Positions 1-6,299 of a stretch of 12,783 nucleotides of DNA are shown piece by piece. How positions within the stretch are numbered: position 1 is the first letter of the stretch; each line of letters opens with the position of its first letter. Under the pieces are notes generated by a model, which searched no databases, was not told the DNA's origin, and worked only from the letters and a program-made list of their open reading frames with translations. Made by a program: the position numbers and the translations under genes. The stretch lies in assembly GCA_016462055.1 (NCBI GenBank), contig JAEMTX010000036.1:1-12783 (forward strand), written 5' to 3'. Origin of the DNA: Acidimicrobiia bacterium (GTDB taxonomy: Bacteria > Actinomycetota > Acidimicrobiia > Acidimicrobiales > Acidimicrobilacustridaceae).

Positions 1-203
1 GCGCGTCGAGGTCCATGTCGTTCGGTAAGTGCGGTAAATCCGCAAATGTCAATGAACGCAAACGTTCGTTCGAGGGCAATTGGTCCGCCAGTGGGCGGGA
101 CGTCCTCGGGGCGTTCGGTGCCCATGCCGGTGGCCGGCGGGGGCGTCATTGGGCCGGCAGCGTTGGCGTCGGATTCTGTCGAGAAATTGGAATCATCAGA
201 CAT
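1..203 (-). CDS. Class III adenylate/guanylate cyclase, N-terminal part (runs off the window)
   Basis: The first 67 codons of a gene that continues past base 1. The ATG at 203-201 follows a strong ribosome site (GGGAGG, 3 bases before the start). Residues 1-45 are low in complexity, rich in Pro, Gly, Asp and Thr, and probably disordered. Residues 47-65 then read RTFAFIDICGFTALTERHG, the opening strand of the class III nucleotidyl cyclase catalytic domain (F-x-D-I-x-G-F-T-x-L-T-E), in which D52 is the first metal-binding aspartate. The family makes cyclic AMP or cyclic GMP from ATP or GTP. The base-selecting residues and the second aspartate lie outside the window, so the substrate cannot be judged. 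The cyclase domain starts almost at the N-terminus, without membrane segments before it, so this looks like a soluble enzyme. It lies 78 bases downstream of the thioesterase gene on the same strand. Confidence 0.8.
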   Translation of the reverse strand, partial: MSDDSNFSTESDANAAGPMTPPPATGMGTERPEDVPPTGGPIALERTFAFIDICGFTALTERHGPRR

Positions 204-244
204 GACCTCCCGACGTTGACACAGATTGCACCCCGTGCGCAGCC

Positions 245-270
245 GAGTTTCGGAAATATCCGATGAACTC
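245..270. repeat. Imperfect hairpin between tesB-like gene and cyclase gene
   Basis: GAGTT-TCGGA-AATA-TCCGA-TG-AACTC on the plus strand: ten paired bases with a two-base bulge and a four-base loop. It lies in the 78-base gap between the thioesterase stop and the cyclase start. No T-run follows on either strand, so it is not a classical intrinsic terminator. It could be a terminator without a T-run, an mRNA processing structure or a protein-binding dyad. Confidence 0.4.
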
Positions 271-281
271 AGAGAAACGGT

Positions 282-1115
282 TCAGCGACGAGGCCGACCG
301 AGGGCTTCTTGAGCGGCAGTGGCGACGTGTGTCCCCGCCTCATTAAAGACTCGAGCGATCGAAAGTCCGCGCGCGTCAGACATTCCTTGACCGTCAAGCG
401 AAAAACACAGCCAGTCATCGACTCGCAGCGAGCGATGGAACCAAAGTGCGTGGTCGAGGCTTGCGGTCATGAGTTTCTCAAAATCGCCGATGAGGCTATG
501 TCCTGTGAGTGCCGCTCCAAGGAGGTGCTCATCGGAGAGGTAGGCGAGTGCACATGCATTCATCACCGGGTCATCGCCGAAGGACTCATTGGCCCGCATC
601 CACGCAGTCTTGGCCATGCCGTGGGCATCTCGGAGAGCTCGAGTCTGAAAGAACAGGGGTGTTTCTTCGTTCTCAAGTGCGTCAGGCCTCGGTGTATCGG
701 CGGGCAGAAACGTTGCCTCGCGCTCTTCGCTTTCTTCTGGCGTATGAAAACTTGCGATGCAATTAAGAATCGCTCCGCCCGACTGCGATGCCACGACCTG
801 CCTTGTGGAGAACGACCGGCCATCGCGAATTCGTTCGACTTCATAAAGAACGGGAGCCGCTTCATCGCCTTGGCGGACGTAATAGGCGTGCATCGAATGA
901 GGGATTTGTCCATCGTCAACGGTGAGCGCAGCGGCACGAAGGGCTTGAGCAATTGCTTGACCACCGTAAATTCGACCCCAGCCGGTATGCGCGCTGGGGG
1001 CGAGGAACGCATCGGGGCTCACCGCTTCGAGGGTGAGCAGCGTGCGGAGGTCAGTGGCGAGGGGAAGCTCAAGAGTCACGGTATGAGCCTGCCATGCGGC
1101 GGTGTTTGTCTTCAC
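282..1115 (-). CDS. tesB: Acyl-CoA thioesterase II (TesB family)
   Basis: Cytoplasmic hydrolase of acyl-CoA esters, releasing free fatty acid and CoA, with the double hotdog fold. Numbered from the GTG at 1115 (277 residues; E. coli TesB has 286), the first hotdog contains RIYGGQAIAQAL (48-59), HSMHAYYVRQGD (73-84) and DGRSFSTRQV (98-107). The second contains the catalytic regions: YLSDEHLL with D195, TASLDHALWFHR with S219 where E. coli TesB has a threonine, and AAQEALGR with Q269. The reading frame is open up to an ATG at 1322, but those extra 69 residues have no TesB counterpart and lie over an aquaporin remnant on the other strand. The start is therefore 1115 or the in-frame GTG at 1079; neither has a good ribosome site. 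The gene is probably expressed apart from the amidase, 368 bases upstream. Confidence 0.88.
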   Translation of the reverse strand: MKTNTAAWQAHTVTLELPLATDLRTLLTLEAVSPDAFLAPSAHTGWGRIYGGQAIAQALRAAALTVDDGQIPHSMHAYYVRQGDEAAPVLYEVERIRDGRSFSTRQVVASQSGGAILNCIASFHTPEESEEREATFLPADTPRPDALENEETPLFFQTRALRDAHGMAKTAWMRANESFGDDPVMNACALAYLSDEHLLGAALTGHSLIGDFEKLMTASLDHALWFHRSLRVDDWLCFSLDGQGMSDARGLSIARVFNEAGTHVATAAQEALGRPRR

Positions 1116-1173
1116 TTTTCCAGATCCCGGCGACTTGAACGCAATTTTTCGTCTATTCAGCCCTCGTGGGACC

Positions 1174-1359
1174 GGTGCTCCTACCGCTTTCGCCGTCACG
1201 ATCGGACTTTGGGTCTCAAAGCGTTTCCCGAAGAAGGAAGTACTTCCTTGCGTCATCGCCCAGATGATCGGTGCGATTCTCGCCGGACCCGTATGGCGGT
1301 TCCTCAGCCCTTCAGACAGCATTCTTGACGACGAACCAGCAGAGGCACGTGCCTACTGA
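1174..1359 (+). pseudogene. Aquaporin (MIP family) gene remnant, 5'-truncated and internally deleted
   Basis: One plus-strand frame reads AVTIGLWVSKRFPKKEVLP, then VIAQMIGAILA. This is the stretch that follows the first NPA motif in bacterial aquaporins (E. coli AqpZ: NPAVTIGLW..GRFPAKEV..YVIAQVVGGIVA). The asparagine and proline of NPA are gone (the frame reads PTAFAVT). Straight after GAILA the frame continues GPVWRFLSPSDSILDDEPAEARAY and stops. That matches the far C-terminus of an aquaporin (GxxxAGLxYRFL plus an acidic tail), so everything between, including the second NPA motif and several membrane helices, is missing. What is left cannot form a channel. A hairpin terminator in the same direction follows 26 bases after the stop. 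Identity rests on pattern recognition of this short stretch. Confidence 0.72.
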
Positions 1360-1385
1360 GTTTGCGTAATAGGTGTGAATTAGAG

Positions 1386-1424
1386 CGGCCTGACAGTCCT
1401 ATGGAATGTCAGGCCGTTTCTGTT
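1386..1424 (+). terminator. Intrinsic terminator downstream of the aquaporin remnant
   Basis: A perfect 10-base stem, CGGCCTGACA (1386-1395) with TGTCAGGCCG (1407-1416), and an 11-base loop, followed on the plus strand by TTTCTGTTTT. The T-rich tail lies only on the plus side, so it ends plus-strand transcription. It fits the old aquaporin gene, and today may shield the minus-strand amidase from antisense transcription. Confidence 0.8.
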
Positions 1425-1482
1425 TTCGGATTCTGTTTTCGGAAGATGTGCTGCGTCGAAAGATGATCGTGAGTGAAGTCGC

Positions 1483-2934
1483 TCAAGCGTGAATTTCTGG
1501 AACCCGTTCATTCCAATTGCATGCAGCTTCGATTTCCGAGGCAAGACGAATGAGTAAGTCTTCGCGTCCAAACGATGCAACAAACTGAATTCCAACGGGT
1601 AATCCGTTTTCGGTCCACCAAAGCGGCAGCGAGATCGCGGGCTGGCCGGTGACGTTGAATTGAGCGGTGTATTGCATGCTCGAAGTCACTCGACCGAGCC
1701 CTTCGATCGGATCACTGAGCCAACCAATTTTTGGCGGTGAACCGTTAAGCACTGGGGTACAGAGGATATCGAAACCATTGAGGTTGAAATCGTTCGTCCA
1801 CCATGTGGCCATACGACGAGACCATTCCTGCTGCCAAAAGATTGCATCGAGATACTGAGGTGCGGTGAATGAACGGCCGATTGTCGCGAACATCCAGTTG
1901 CGCTCTTCGACATCGACTTCAGTAATTTCTCGTCCGAGTACTCGTCCCCAGTCGTCAAGGTTGTGGGCAATATGGGCAGCGATGACGGTTGTAAATGCGT
2001 TGGTGAATTCAGGGTCACCCATTGCCTCTGGGTGCGAATCTTCGATCTTGTGTCCGAGTTGTTCGAGCAGCGACACAGCAAAGTGAACGGCGCTGGTCAT
2101 TTCCGACGAGGTCTCGACGTAAGGGAGGAGAGGGTGGTCGAGGATTCCGATGCGCAGTGAGCCAGGGACGCGTCCGACTTCTTCGGCAAGAGGTCGGGGC
2201 AATGGGGGAGTTGCGTAGGAGTCTCCTGGCATCGGCCCTGAGATTGCATCGAGAAGGGCAGCGGTATCGCGCACCGTTCGCGTAACAACACCGTTGGTGG
2301 TTGAACCGGCCCAGGATTCACTAATGGCAGGTCCTAGTGGAACTCGACCACGCGTTGGTTTCAGTCCAACGAGTCCGCATGCGCTCGCCGGAATTCGAAT
2401 CGAACCGCCACCATCGCTGGCGTGAGCGGCAGGCACCATGAATGACGCGACCGCTGCCGCGGATCCGCCAGAGGAACCGCCTGTTGAATAGTCGGTGTTC
2501 CAAGGATTGAGGGTGGCGCCGTATGACTCGGGTTCGGTTGTGATGGTGGTGCCGAACTCGGGAGTGTTTGTTCTTCCAACGATCACGACACCTGCTGCCC
2601 GCAGTCGTGAAGTGACGTAGTCATCTCGATCGGAGATGTAGCCAGCGTTTTTGAGAAACGAAGTGCCAGCATGATGAGGATCGCCTGAACTACGGGTTTC
2701 AAGATCTTTGAGGAGGAAGGGCACGCCACGAAACGGACCTTCGGGAAGTGCGCCTTTGGCCTCAGCCCGCGCCTTCTCGAATCGCTCATGGATGACAGCG
2801 TTAAGTATCGGGTTGATCGCTTCGATGCCCGCTATCGCTGCATCAACGAGGTCTAGTGGTCGGACCGTGCCCGACTGGACGAGTTCTGCTTGCGCGGTGG
2901 CATCAAGTTGAGCGAAGTCGGAAGTCGAAGTCAT
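1483..2934 (-). CDS. Amidase, amidase-signature family
   Basis: Cytoplasmic serine hydrolase of 483 residues that cleaves a carboxamide to acid and ammonia or amine; the exact substrate is not readable. The Ser-cisSer-Lys triad is complete: K76 in GVPFLLKDLE, the cis-serine S154 in TGGSSGGSAAA, and the nucleophile S178 in SDGGGSIRIPAS, exactly 24 residues after S154 as in FAAH and malonamidase. The sequence GLVGLKPTRGRVP (187-199) is the usual following segment. The length is typical. No GatB or GatC gene is nearby and the neighbours are catabolic, so a stand-alone amidase is likelier than the GatA tRNA amidotransferase subunit. The ATG at 2934 has no Shine-Dalgarno site but a TAGTTT box six bases upstream, suggesting a leaderless transcript. 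It follows the TetR-type gene after 39 bases and may also be read from it. Confidence 0.9.
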   Translation of the reverse strand: MTSTSDFAQLDATAQAELVQSGTVRPLDLVDAAIAGIEAINPILNAVIHERFEKARAEAKGALPEGPFRGVPFLLKDLETRSSGDPHHAGTSFLKNAGYISDRDDYVTSRLRAAGVVIVGRTNTPEFGTTITTEPESYGATLNPWNTDYSTGGSSGGSAAAVASFMVPAAHASDGGGSIRIPASACGLVGLKPTRGRVPLGPAISESWAGSTTNGVVTRTVRDTAALLDAISGPMPGDSYATPPLPRPLAEEVGRVPGSLRIGILDHPLLPYVETSSEMTSAVHFAVSLLEQLGHKIEDSHPEAMGDPEFTNAFTTVIAAHIAHNLDDWGRVLGREITEVDVEERNWMFATIGRSFTAPQYLDAIFWQQEWSRRMATWWTNDFNLNGFDILCTPVLNGSPPKIGWLSDPIEGLGRVTSSMQYTAQFNVTGQPAISLPLWWTENGLPVGIQFVASFGREDLLIRLASEIEAACNWNERVPEIHA

Positions 2935-2940
2935 CCCCGG

Positions 2941-2946
2941 AAACTA
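2941..2946 (-). promoter_or_regulatory. -10 box (TAGTTT) of a probable leaderless amidase transcript
   Basis: TAGTTT lies exactly six bases before the ATG at 2934, so transcription would begin at or next to the A of the start codon. No ribosome site exists in the six-base gap (CCGGGG). The box overlaps one arm of the ACTATCG/CGATAGT inverted repeat. No clear -35 element was found. Confidence 0.45.
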
Positions 2947-2974
2947 TCGCCAGGAAATTACGCGTGCCGATAGT
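2943..2974. repeat. Inverted repeat ACTATCG-N18-CGATAGT between regulator and amidase genes
   Basis: Perfect seven-base arms at 2943-2949 and 2968-2974 with an 18-base spacer. They fill the short gap from the first base of the regulator's stop codon to the proposed amidase -10 box. The GATAgT core resembles the GATAcT arm of the dyad in the regulator's own promoter. A regulator-binding site is possible; seven-base arms with a long spacer could also be chance. Confidence 0.35.
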
Positions 2975-4212
2975 CAGACCGGCTGGGTTCGCATGGCTTC
3001 CATGGCGGTTGTGTAGAACGTGGTCACTACTTCTAGCGAGACTTCAGGGAAGGCTGCGCAAACAAGACCTGCTCCCACTAGGTTTGCCACCAAGAACCAC
3101 ACGGCGGTTTCGGCGTCAATGTCTGATCGGACGAGTCCTTCGCCTTGGGCATTTCTCACGAAATTCGCCATGTTGGCGAGCGTGGCGTCTTGAAGTGGTC
3201 TAACAACAGCGGCGACCTCGGGCTCGTGTCGTGATGCATCGCGCGCAGCGAGTCGAAGCCCACGGTTGTCTAATCCGGAGTCGTCATTCAAGCGAACCAT
3301 GAGGTCGTAAACCGCTGGATCTGAAATTGCCTGGGATGCTGCAAGCGTTTGAACGACGTCGAACCCGACGATCTGAGCACCAGTGCTGAGTTTGTCGACG
3401 ATGACCGCGTTCATGAGGCCCGCTTTTCCGGTAAAGCGGTTGTAGATGGCGCCAGTTGTGAGTCGGGCGCGTCGTGCGATGTCCGCAACTGCCGCAGCGT
3501 GGTAGCCCTTCTCAGCAAAAACCACAGCGGCGGAATTGACGAGGGCCTCATGGATTGCATCGTGCTCATGGTTTTCGTAGGGGGGAGCATTAGGCGCGAC
3601 GCGGGCCTTGTTCGGACGTTCGGCGGTAAACGGAGTTGAAGTGGGAAGGTTTGTCATGGTTAAGCGCATGAGTTCTTCGACGGTCTTCGTGTAGCGCTTC
3701 GGAGGTTCGCTCACGAGACCCAAGACGTAGGATCCGATCCAACTCGAGGCGCGCATGAGAACTTGAGCTAGAGGCTCTTGGCTGTCTAGCACTTCACCAC
3801 GAGCAGCAGCCTTATTGCGTTCGACGAGCGCGATATTTGCGCGACGTCGGAGAAACCCGTACACCGACTCATGGAGAGAGGGAGTGTGGCGCGCGGCCAA
3901 GAGAAGTTCGGCTAAGACGCCAAGTTGTTCAATGTTGAGTTTCGGTAGATCTATTGAACCGGACCAGAACGCGATCGCTTCTGCGTCTGATTGCGCGCCG
4001 AGTTCTGGTTCGATCCGCTCGACTATGAGTGCTTCGATAAGAGCTTCTTTAGTGGGGAACCTGTTGTAGATCGCGCTTGTCGCAAACCCACAGGTTTGGG
4101 CAATGGCGGTGAGCGCCATGGCGTCATAGCCAACCCGAAGGAGTTCGGCGGCAGTCGCATCGAGGATTTCGATTCGAAGCTCTGCAGAGCGCTGGCGGCT
4201 GACTTTCACCAT
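2974..4212 (-). CDS. Double TetR-family transcriptional regulator (two TetR units in one chain)
   Basis: A 412-residue protein, about twice a normal TetR repressor. Unit 1 (about 10-190) has a helix-turn-helix at roughly 33-52: LTAIAQTCGFATSAIYNRF, followed by PTKEALIEALI. A Pro/Thr/Asn-rich linker spans about 191-215. Unit 2 (about 216-412) has its own helix-turn-helix at 241-260: VADIARRARLTTGAIYNRF, followed by TGKAGLMNAVI. Both keep the AIYNRF signature, while the recognition helices differ (CGFATS against ARLTTG). Each unit has its own helical C-terminal ligand/dimer domain. The frame is open throughout, so it is a true fusion and not two adjacent genes. The ATG at 4212 has an AAGG ribosome site about ten bases upstream. 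It lies between a lipoprotein amidohydrolase and an amidase, which it may control; the effector is unknown. Confidence 0.88.
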   Translation of the reverse strand: MVKVSRQRSAELRIEILDATAAELLRVGYDAMALTAIAQTCGFATSAIYNRFPTKEALIEALIVERIEPELGAQSDAEAIAFWSGSIDLPKLNIEQLGVLAELLLAARHTPSLHESVYGFLRRRANIALVERNKAAARGEVLDSQEPLAQVLMRASSWIGSYVLGLVSEPPKRYTKTVEELMRLTMTNLPTSTPFTAERPNKARVAPNAPPYENHEHDAIHEALVNSAAVVFAEKGYHAAAVADIARRARLTTGAIYNRFTGKAGLMNAVIVDKLSTGAQIVGFDVVQTLAASQAISDPAVYDLMVRLNDDSGLDNRGLRLAARDASRHEPEVAAVVRPLQDATLANMANFVRNAQGEGLVRSDIDAETAVWFLVANLVGAGLVCAAFPEVSLEVVTTFYTTAMEAMRTQPV

Positions 4213-4242
4213 GGCGGTTCGACCTTTCGTAAGAGATGATGC

Positions 4243-4269
4243 AGTATCAAATGAAACTTATTTGTCCAA
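4243..4269 (-). promoter_or_regulatory. Promoter of the double TetR gene with an overlapping near-palindromic operator
   Basis: On the minus strand TTGGAC (4269-4264) and GATACT (4248-4243) are separated by 15 bases, a short spacer. The dyad AGTATCA-AA-TGAAACT (plus strand 4243-4258, arms matching at six of seven positions) covers the -10 box and most of the spacer, the usual place for an autorepressing TetR operator. The start codon is 31 bases further down. Promoter and operator are inferred from sequence pattern only. Confidence 0.5.
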
Positions 4270-4333
4270 TAGTCCTCGCACCATAATGCCAGAGAGCAGG
4301 TTGCGCGGTTTTTCTCCCCGGGTCAATCAGCGA

Positions 4334-4361
4334 TCAGGCGGGTTGACCCGTAATCGCCTGA
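4334..4361. repeat. Hairpin over the stop codon of the amidohydrolase gene
   Basis: TCAGGCG (4334-4340) and CGCCTGA (4355-4361) are perfect seven-base arms, with a shorter GGGT/ACCC pairing possible inside. The TGA stop of the amidohydrolase is part of one arm. No T-run follows on the minus strand, so it may be a T-less terminator or an mRNA 3'-end stabiliser before the separately promoted regulator gene. Confidence 0.4.
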
Positions 4362-5896
4362 CCGCCGCGGCTCTCTCGATTCACGCCACTTGGATCCTTG
4401 GCGATCGCTCCAGCAACGAAGACATACGAGATGCCCTTCGACATTTGGGCCGGCTTCTCGACGGTCGATGTATCGGCGATCGTTGCAGGATCGAAAATGG
4501 TGATGTCGGCATCTGCGTCCATCTGCAGTCGACCTTTGCGGGCGAGCATCGGCACACGTGCGTCAAGGCGTTTGGCCGGAAGGATCGTGCACTTCGCAAG
4601 TGCGTCCATCAGCGAAAGCGCACCCATATCGCGCACATATGGTCCGAGGAGGCGAGAGAAACAACCGGCACCGCGGGGATGGTTGTTGTTCGACGACTCA
4701 GGGATCGCGTCGGAGCCAACCAGCGACCATGGCGCGCTGAGCGCGGCATTGACATCCTCTTGGGGTATCGCATAGGCGACCACGAGTTTGTTTTGTGCTT
4801 GATATTTCTTGAACGATTCGGGCGTGAGGCGTTCAGACGAACCTGCGAGTTGAAGGTCGTTGTAGGAAATCCGGAATCGCGATTGCCAGTCACCAGCAAA
4901 GCGGGCGGATCCGAGATATGTGCCCCAGAAGGTGTATGGGTAGAAACATCCGGTGACATCAAGCCCCTCGCTGCGGGCGGCATCGATTTTCGCAATGGCT
5001 TCAGGCATCACATGTGTTGCCATTGATGGAATGTGATCGACATGCAATGAAACGCCAGTTTGGCGGGCGACTTTAAGAACTTCATCAATCGCGTCGAGAG
5101 AGCTCTTTCCCGCTGGGTCCGGCGAGGAATAGCGAATATGCGTGAACAGGGGCATTTCTACCTGCTTGGCAACTTGAGCGAGTGCAACGTATTCGTTGAA
5201 GTTGATGGTCGGTGCGTATTCGGGATCGATCGAAAGCCCGATCCAGCCGGCATCGAGTTGTTTGTTGAGGTCGTCGCTCAGCCGGGAGAGTTGCGTGGGC
5301 GTCGCAGTTGATTTCACGCCGATGGAGTCTCGGTACCACTGATCAGAAAACGCGCCGCCAAAGTTGATGGGCGGAGCGTTCTTGCCTGTGTAATTCGAGA
5401 AGAAACCCTTGGCATCGACTGGCGTCTTGATGCCATGCATGCCGAGGTTCGTCGTGACGCCGTCCCCGAGTTTGTACCAAATGCCATAAGAGTTGGGTTC
5501 GTACGAAAGCACATCAATGAAACCGGGGGCGACGACCAAGTTGCTGGCATCAATTGTTGTCTTACCGTTGATCGCATCAGTGGTGATGAGGGCGATTCGG
5601 CCACCGATGAGTCCGACGTTGGCAATTGAGTCGAATCCTGTCGCAGGATCCATGACGCGACCGCCGGAGATGGCCGTGTCGAAAAGTGTCGACGACGGTG
5701 GAGGCTTATAGGCCGGGTCGAGTTTGGGTGGAGCAATCTTGGTTGCTTCTTTGACCTTGACTGTGCCGGTTGAAGAACTGGAACCGTCGGAACATCCGGT
5801 GGCAACCGCTGCGGCTGCGACGAGTCCGGCCCCGCCCAAGATCAGAAAGCGTCGCCGATCAAAGGGGGATCCCGAAACAGGGATATCGCTGGGCAC
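4334..5896 (-). CDS. Exported lipoprotein amidohydrolase, D-aminoacylase/N-acyl-D-amino acid deacylase type, lacking HxH
   Basis: A 520-residue member of the amidohydrolase superfamily. The N-terminus has a twin-arginine motif (FDRRRFL, 12-18), a hydrophobic stretch and a lipobox (VATGC, C35), followed by a Ser/Gly linker. It is therefore probably exported folded and anchored outside the membrane. FDTAISGGRVMDPATG (72-87) is the usual opening beta-sandwich. Metal-site candidates are H154 (GMHG), H253 (FTHIRYS), H285/H288 (HVDH) and D396 (GSD). The conserved PGFIDxHxH reads PGFIDVLSYEP (124-134): both histidines are lost. The GNCG cysteine of D-aminoacylases is replaced by the GMHG histidine. 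The family normally hydrolyses N-acyl-D-amino acids or related cyclic amides; with a changed metal site the activity is uncertain. The GTG start has a TAGCGT box six bases upstream and no ribosome site. Confidence 0.85.
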   Translation of the reverse strand: MPSDIPVSGSPFDRRRFLILGGAGLVAAAAVATGCSDGSSSSTGTVKVKEATKIAPPKLDPAYKPPPSSTLFDTAISGGRVMDPATGFDSIANVGLIGGRIALITTDAINGKTTIDASNLVVAPGFIDVLSYEPNSYGIWYKLGDGVTTNLGMHGIKTPVDAKGFFSNYTGKNAPPINFGGAFSDQWYRDSIGVKSTATPTQLSRLSDDLNKQLDAGWIGLSIDPEYAPTINFNEYVALAQVAKQVEMPLFTHIRYSSPDPAGKSSLDAIDEVLKVARQTGVSLHVDHIPSMATHVMPEAIAKIDAARSEGLDVTGCFYPYTFWGTYLGSARFAGDWQSRFRISYNDLQLAGSSERLTPESFKKYQAQNKLVVAYAIPQEDVNAALSAPWSLVGSDAIPESSNNNHPRGAGCFSRLLGPYVRDMGALSLMDALAKCTILPAKRLDARVPMLARKGRLQMDADADITIFDPATIADTSTVEKPAQMSKGISYVFVAGAIAKDPSGVNRESRGGQAITGQPA

Positions 5897-5902
5897 TTCA
5901 GA

Positions 5903-5908
5903 ACGCTA
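5903..5908 (-). promoter_or_regulatory. -10 box (TAGCGT) of a probable leaderless amidohydrolase transcript
   Basis: TAGCGT lies exactly six bases before the GTG at 5896, with no Shine-Dalgarno sequence between. This is the spacing of leaderless mRNAs in actinobacteria. It supports the GTG as the true start, which also gives a complete Tat-type signal peptide. No convincing -35 element is visible. Confidence 0.5.
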
Positions 5909-6017
5909 CCGGTGTTCGATGCGCGGACCTAGTCGCCCAACGACCGAATTAGGAACTGTGCGCGCTACGCGCCTGATGGTCGGTAGACAACGCCCGTTCC
6001 GATTGCTGTGCTCATGC

Positions 6018-6248
6018 TTATCGACACCGTGTGCGAATTGTGCGATGAGCCACTCTGCGTCTGCGCCCGAGTGGAGCGGTGTGGGTCGCGCTGACGAGCG
6101 ATTTCCACCAGTTCGGCGTTGTCTCTTTTGCTGTCGTTCCGGGAACGTGAAGCGAACGGCCCTCGGCGACGATGGAACGACCAGCGATATCAATGATCGT
6201 GACTGCAGTGGAATCAGCAGACCAGTCGATGGCCAGCACCAGTGTCAT
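6018..6248 (-). pseudogene. Fragment of an FGGY-family sugar kinase (N-terminal stub)
   Basis: The frame opens MTLVLAIDWSADSTAVTIID, then has IAGRSIVAEG and PNWWKSLVSATHTA. This resembles the start of xylulokinase-like kinases: a first strand LxIDxGTxSxKxxxxD, then xxGxxxAE and the ExDPxxWWxALxxA segment. The GTT/GTS phosphate loop has become SAD. Similarity ends near residue 57; an Arg-rich tail then runs to a stop at residue 77, and the remaining 420 or so residues of a kinase are absent. Another minus-strand frame downstream (STAIGTGVVYRPSGA) may be a frameshifted continuation, but this is weak. The stub lies between the unknown 267-residue gene and the amidohydrolase gene. It is unlikely to be functional. 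The family call is moderate only. Confidence 0.45.
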
Positions 6249-6299
6249 GGATCAAGCCTGCCCTGGGCGGTGCATTCTCCACGGGGGCAAGGGGGCGAT

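Noticed and set aside
1116..1322. N-terminal extension of the thioesterase frame by 69 residues to an ATG at 1322
   Set aside because: The extension has no TesB counterpart and the opposite strand here encodes recognisable aquaporin sequence; the openness is a shadow of that old gene.
309..1328. Plus-strand open frame of 339 codons opposite the thioesterase
   Set aside because: Cys-, Arg- and Ser-rich translation with no motif; it mirrors the TesB gene, whose catalytic motifs are clear.
1483..2934. GatA subunit of the Glu-tRNA(Gln) amidotransferase
   Set aside because: Same signature family, but no gatB or gatC nearby and the neighbours are a regulator and an amidohydrolase, so a catabolic amidase is likelier.
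4211..5026. Plus-strand frame of 271 codons opposite the amidohydrolase
   Set aside because: Arg-rich, no family resemblance, and antisense to a gene with clear Tat, lipobox and amidohydrolase motifs.
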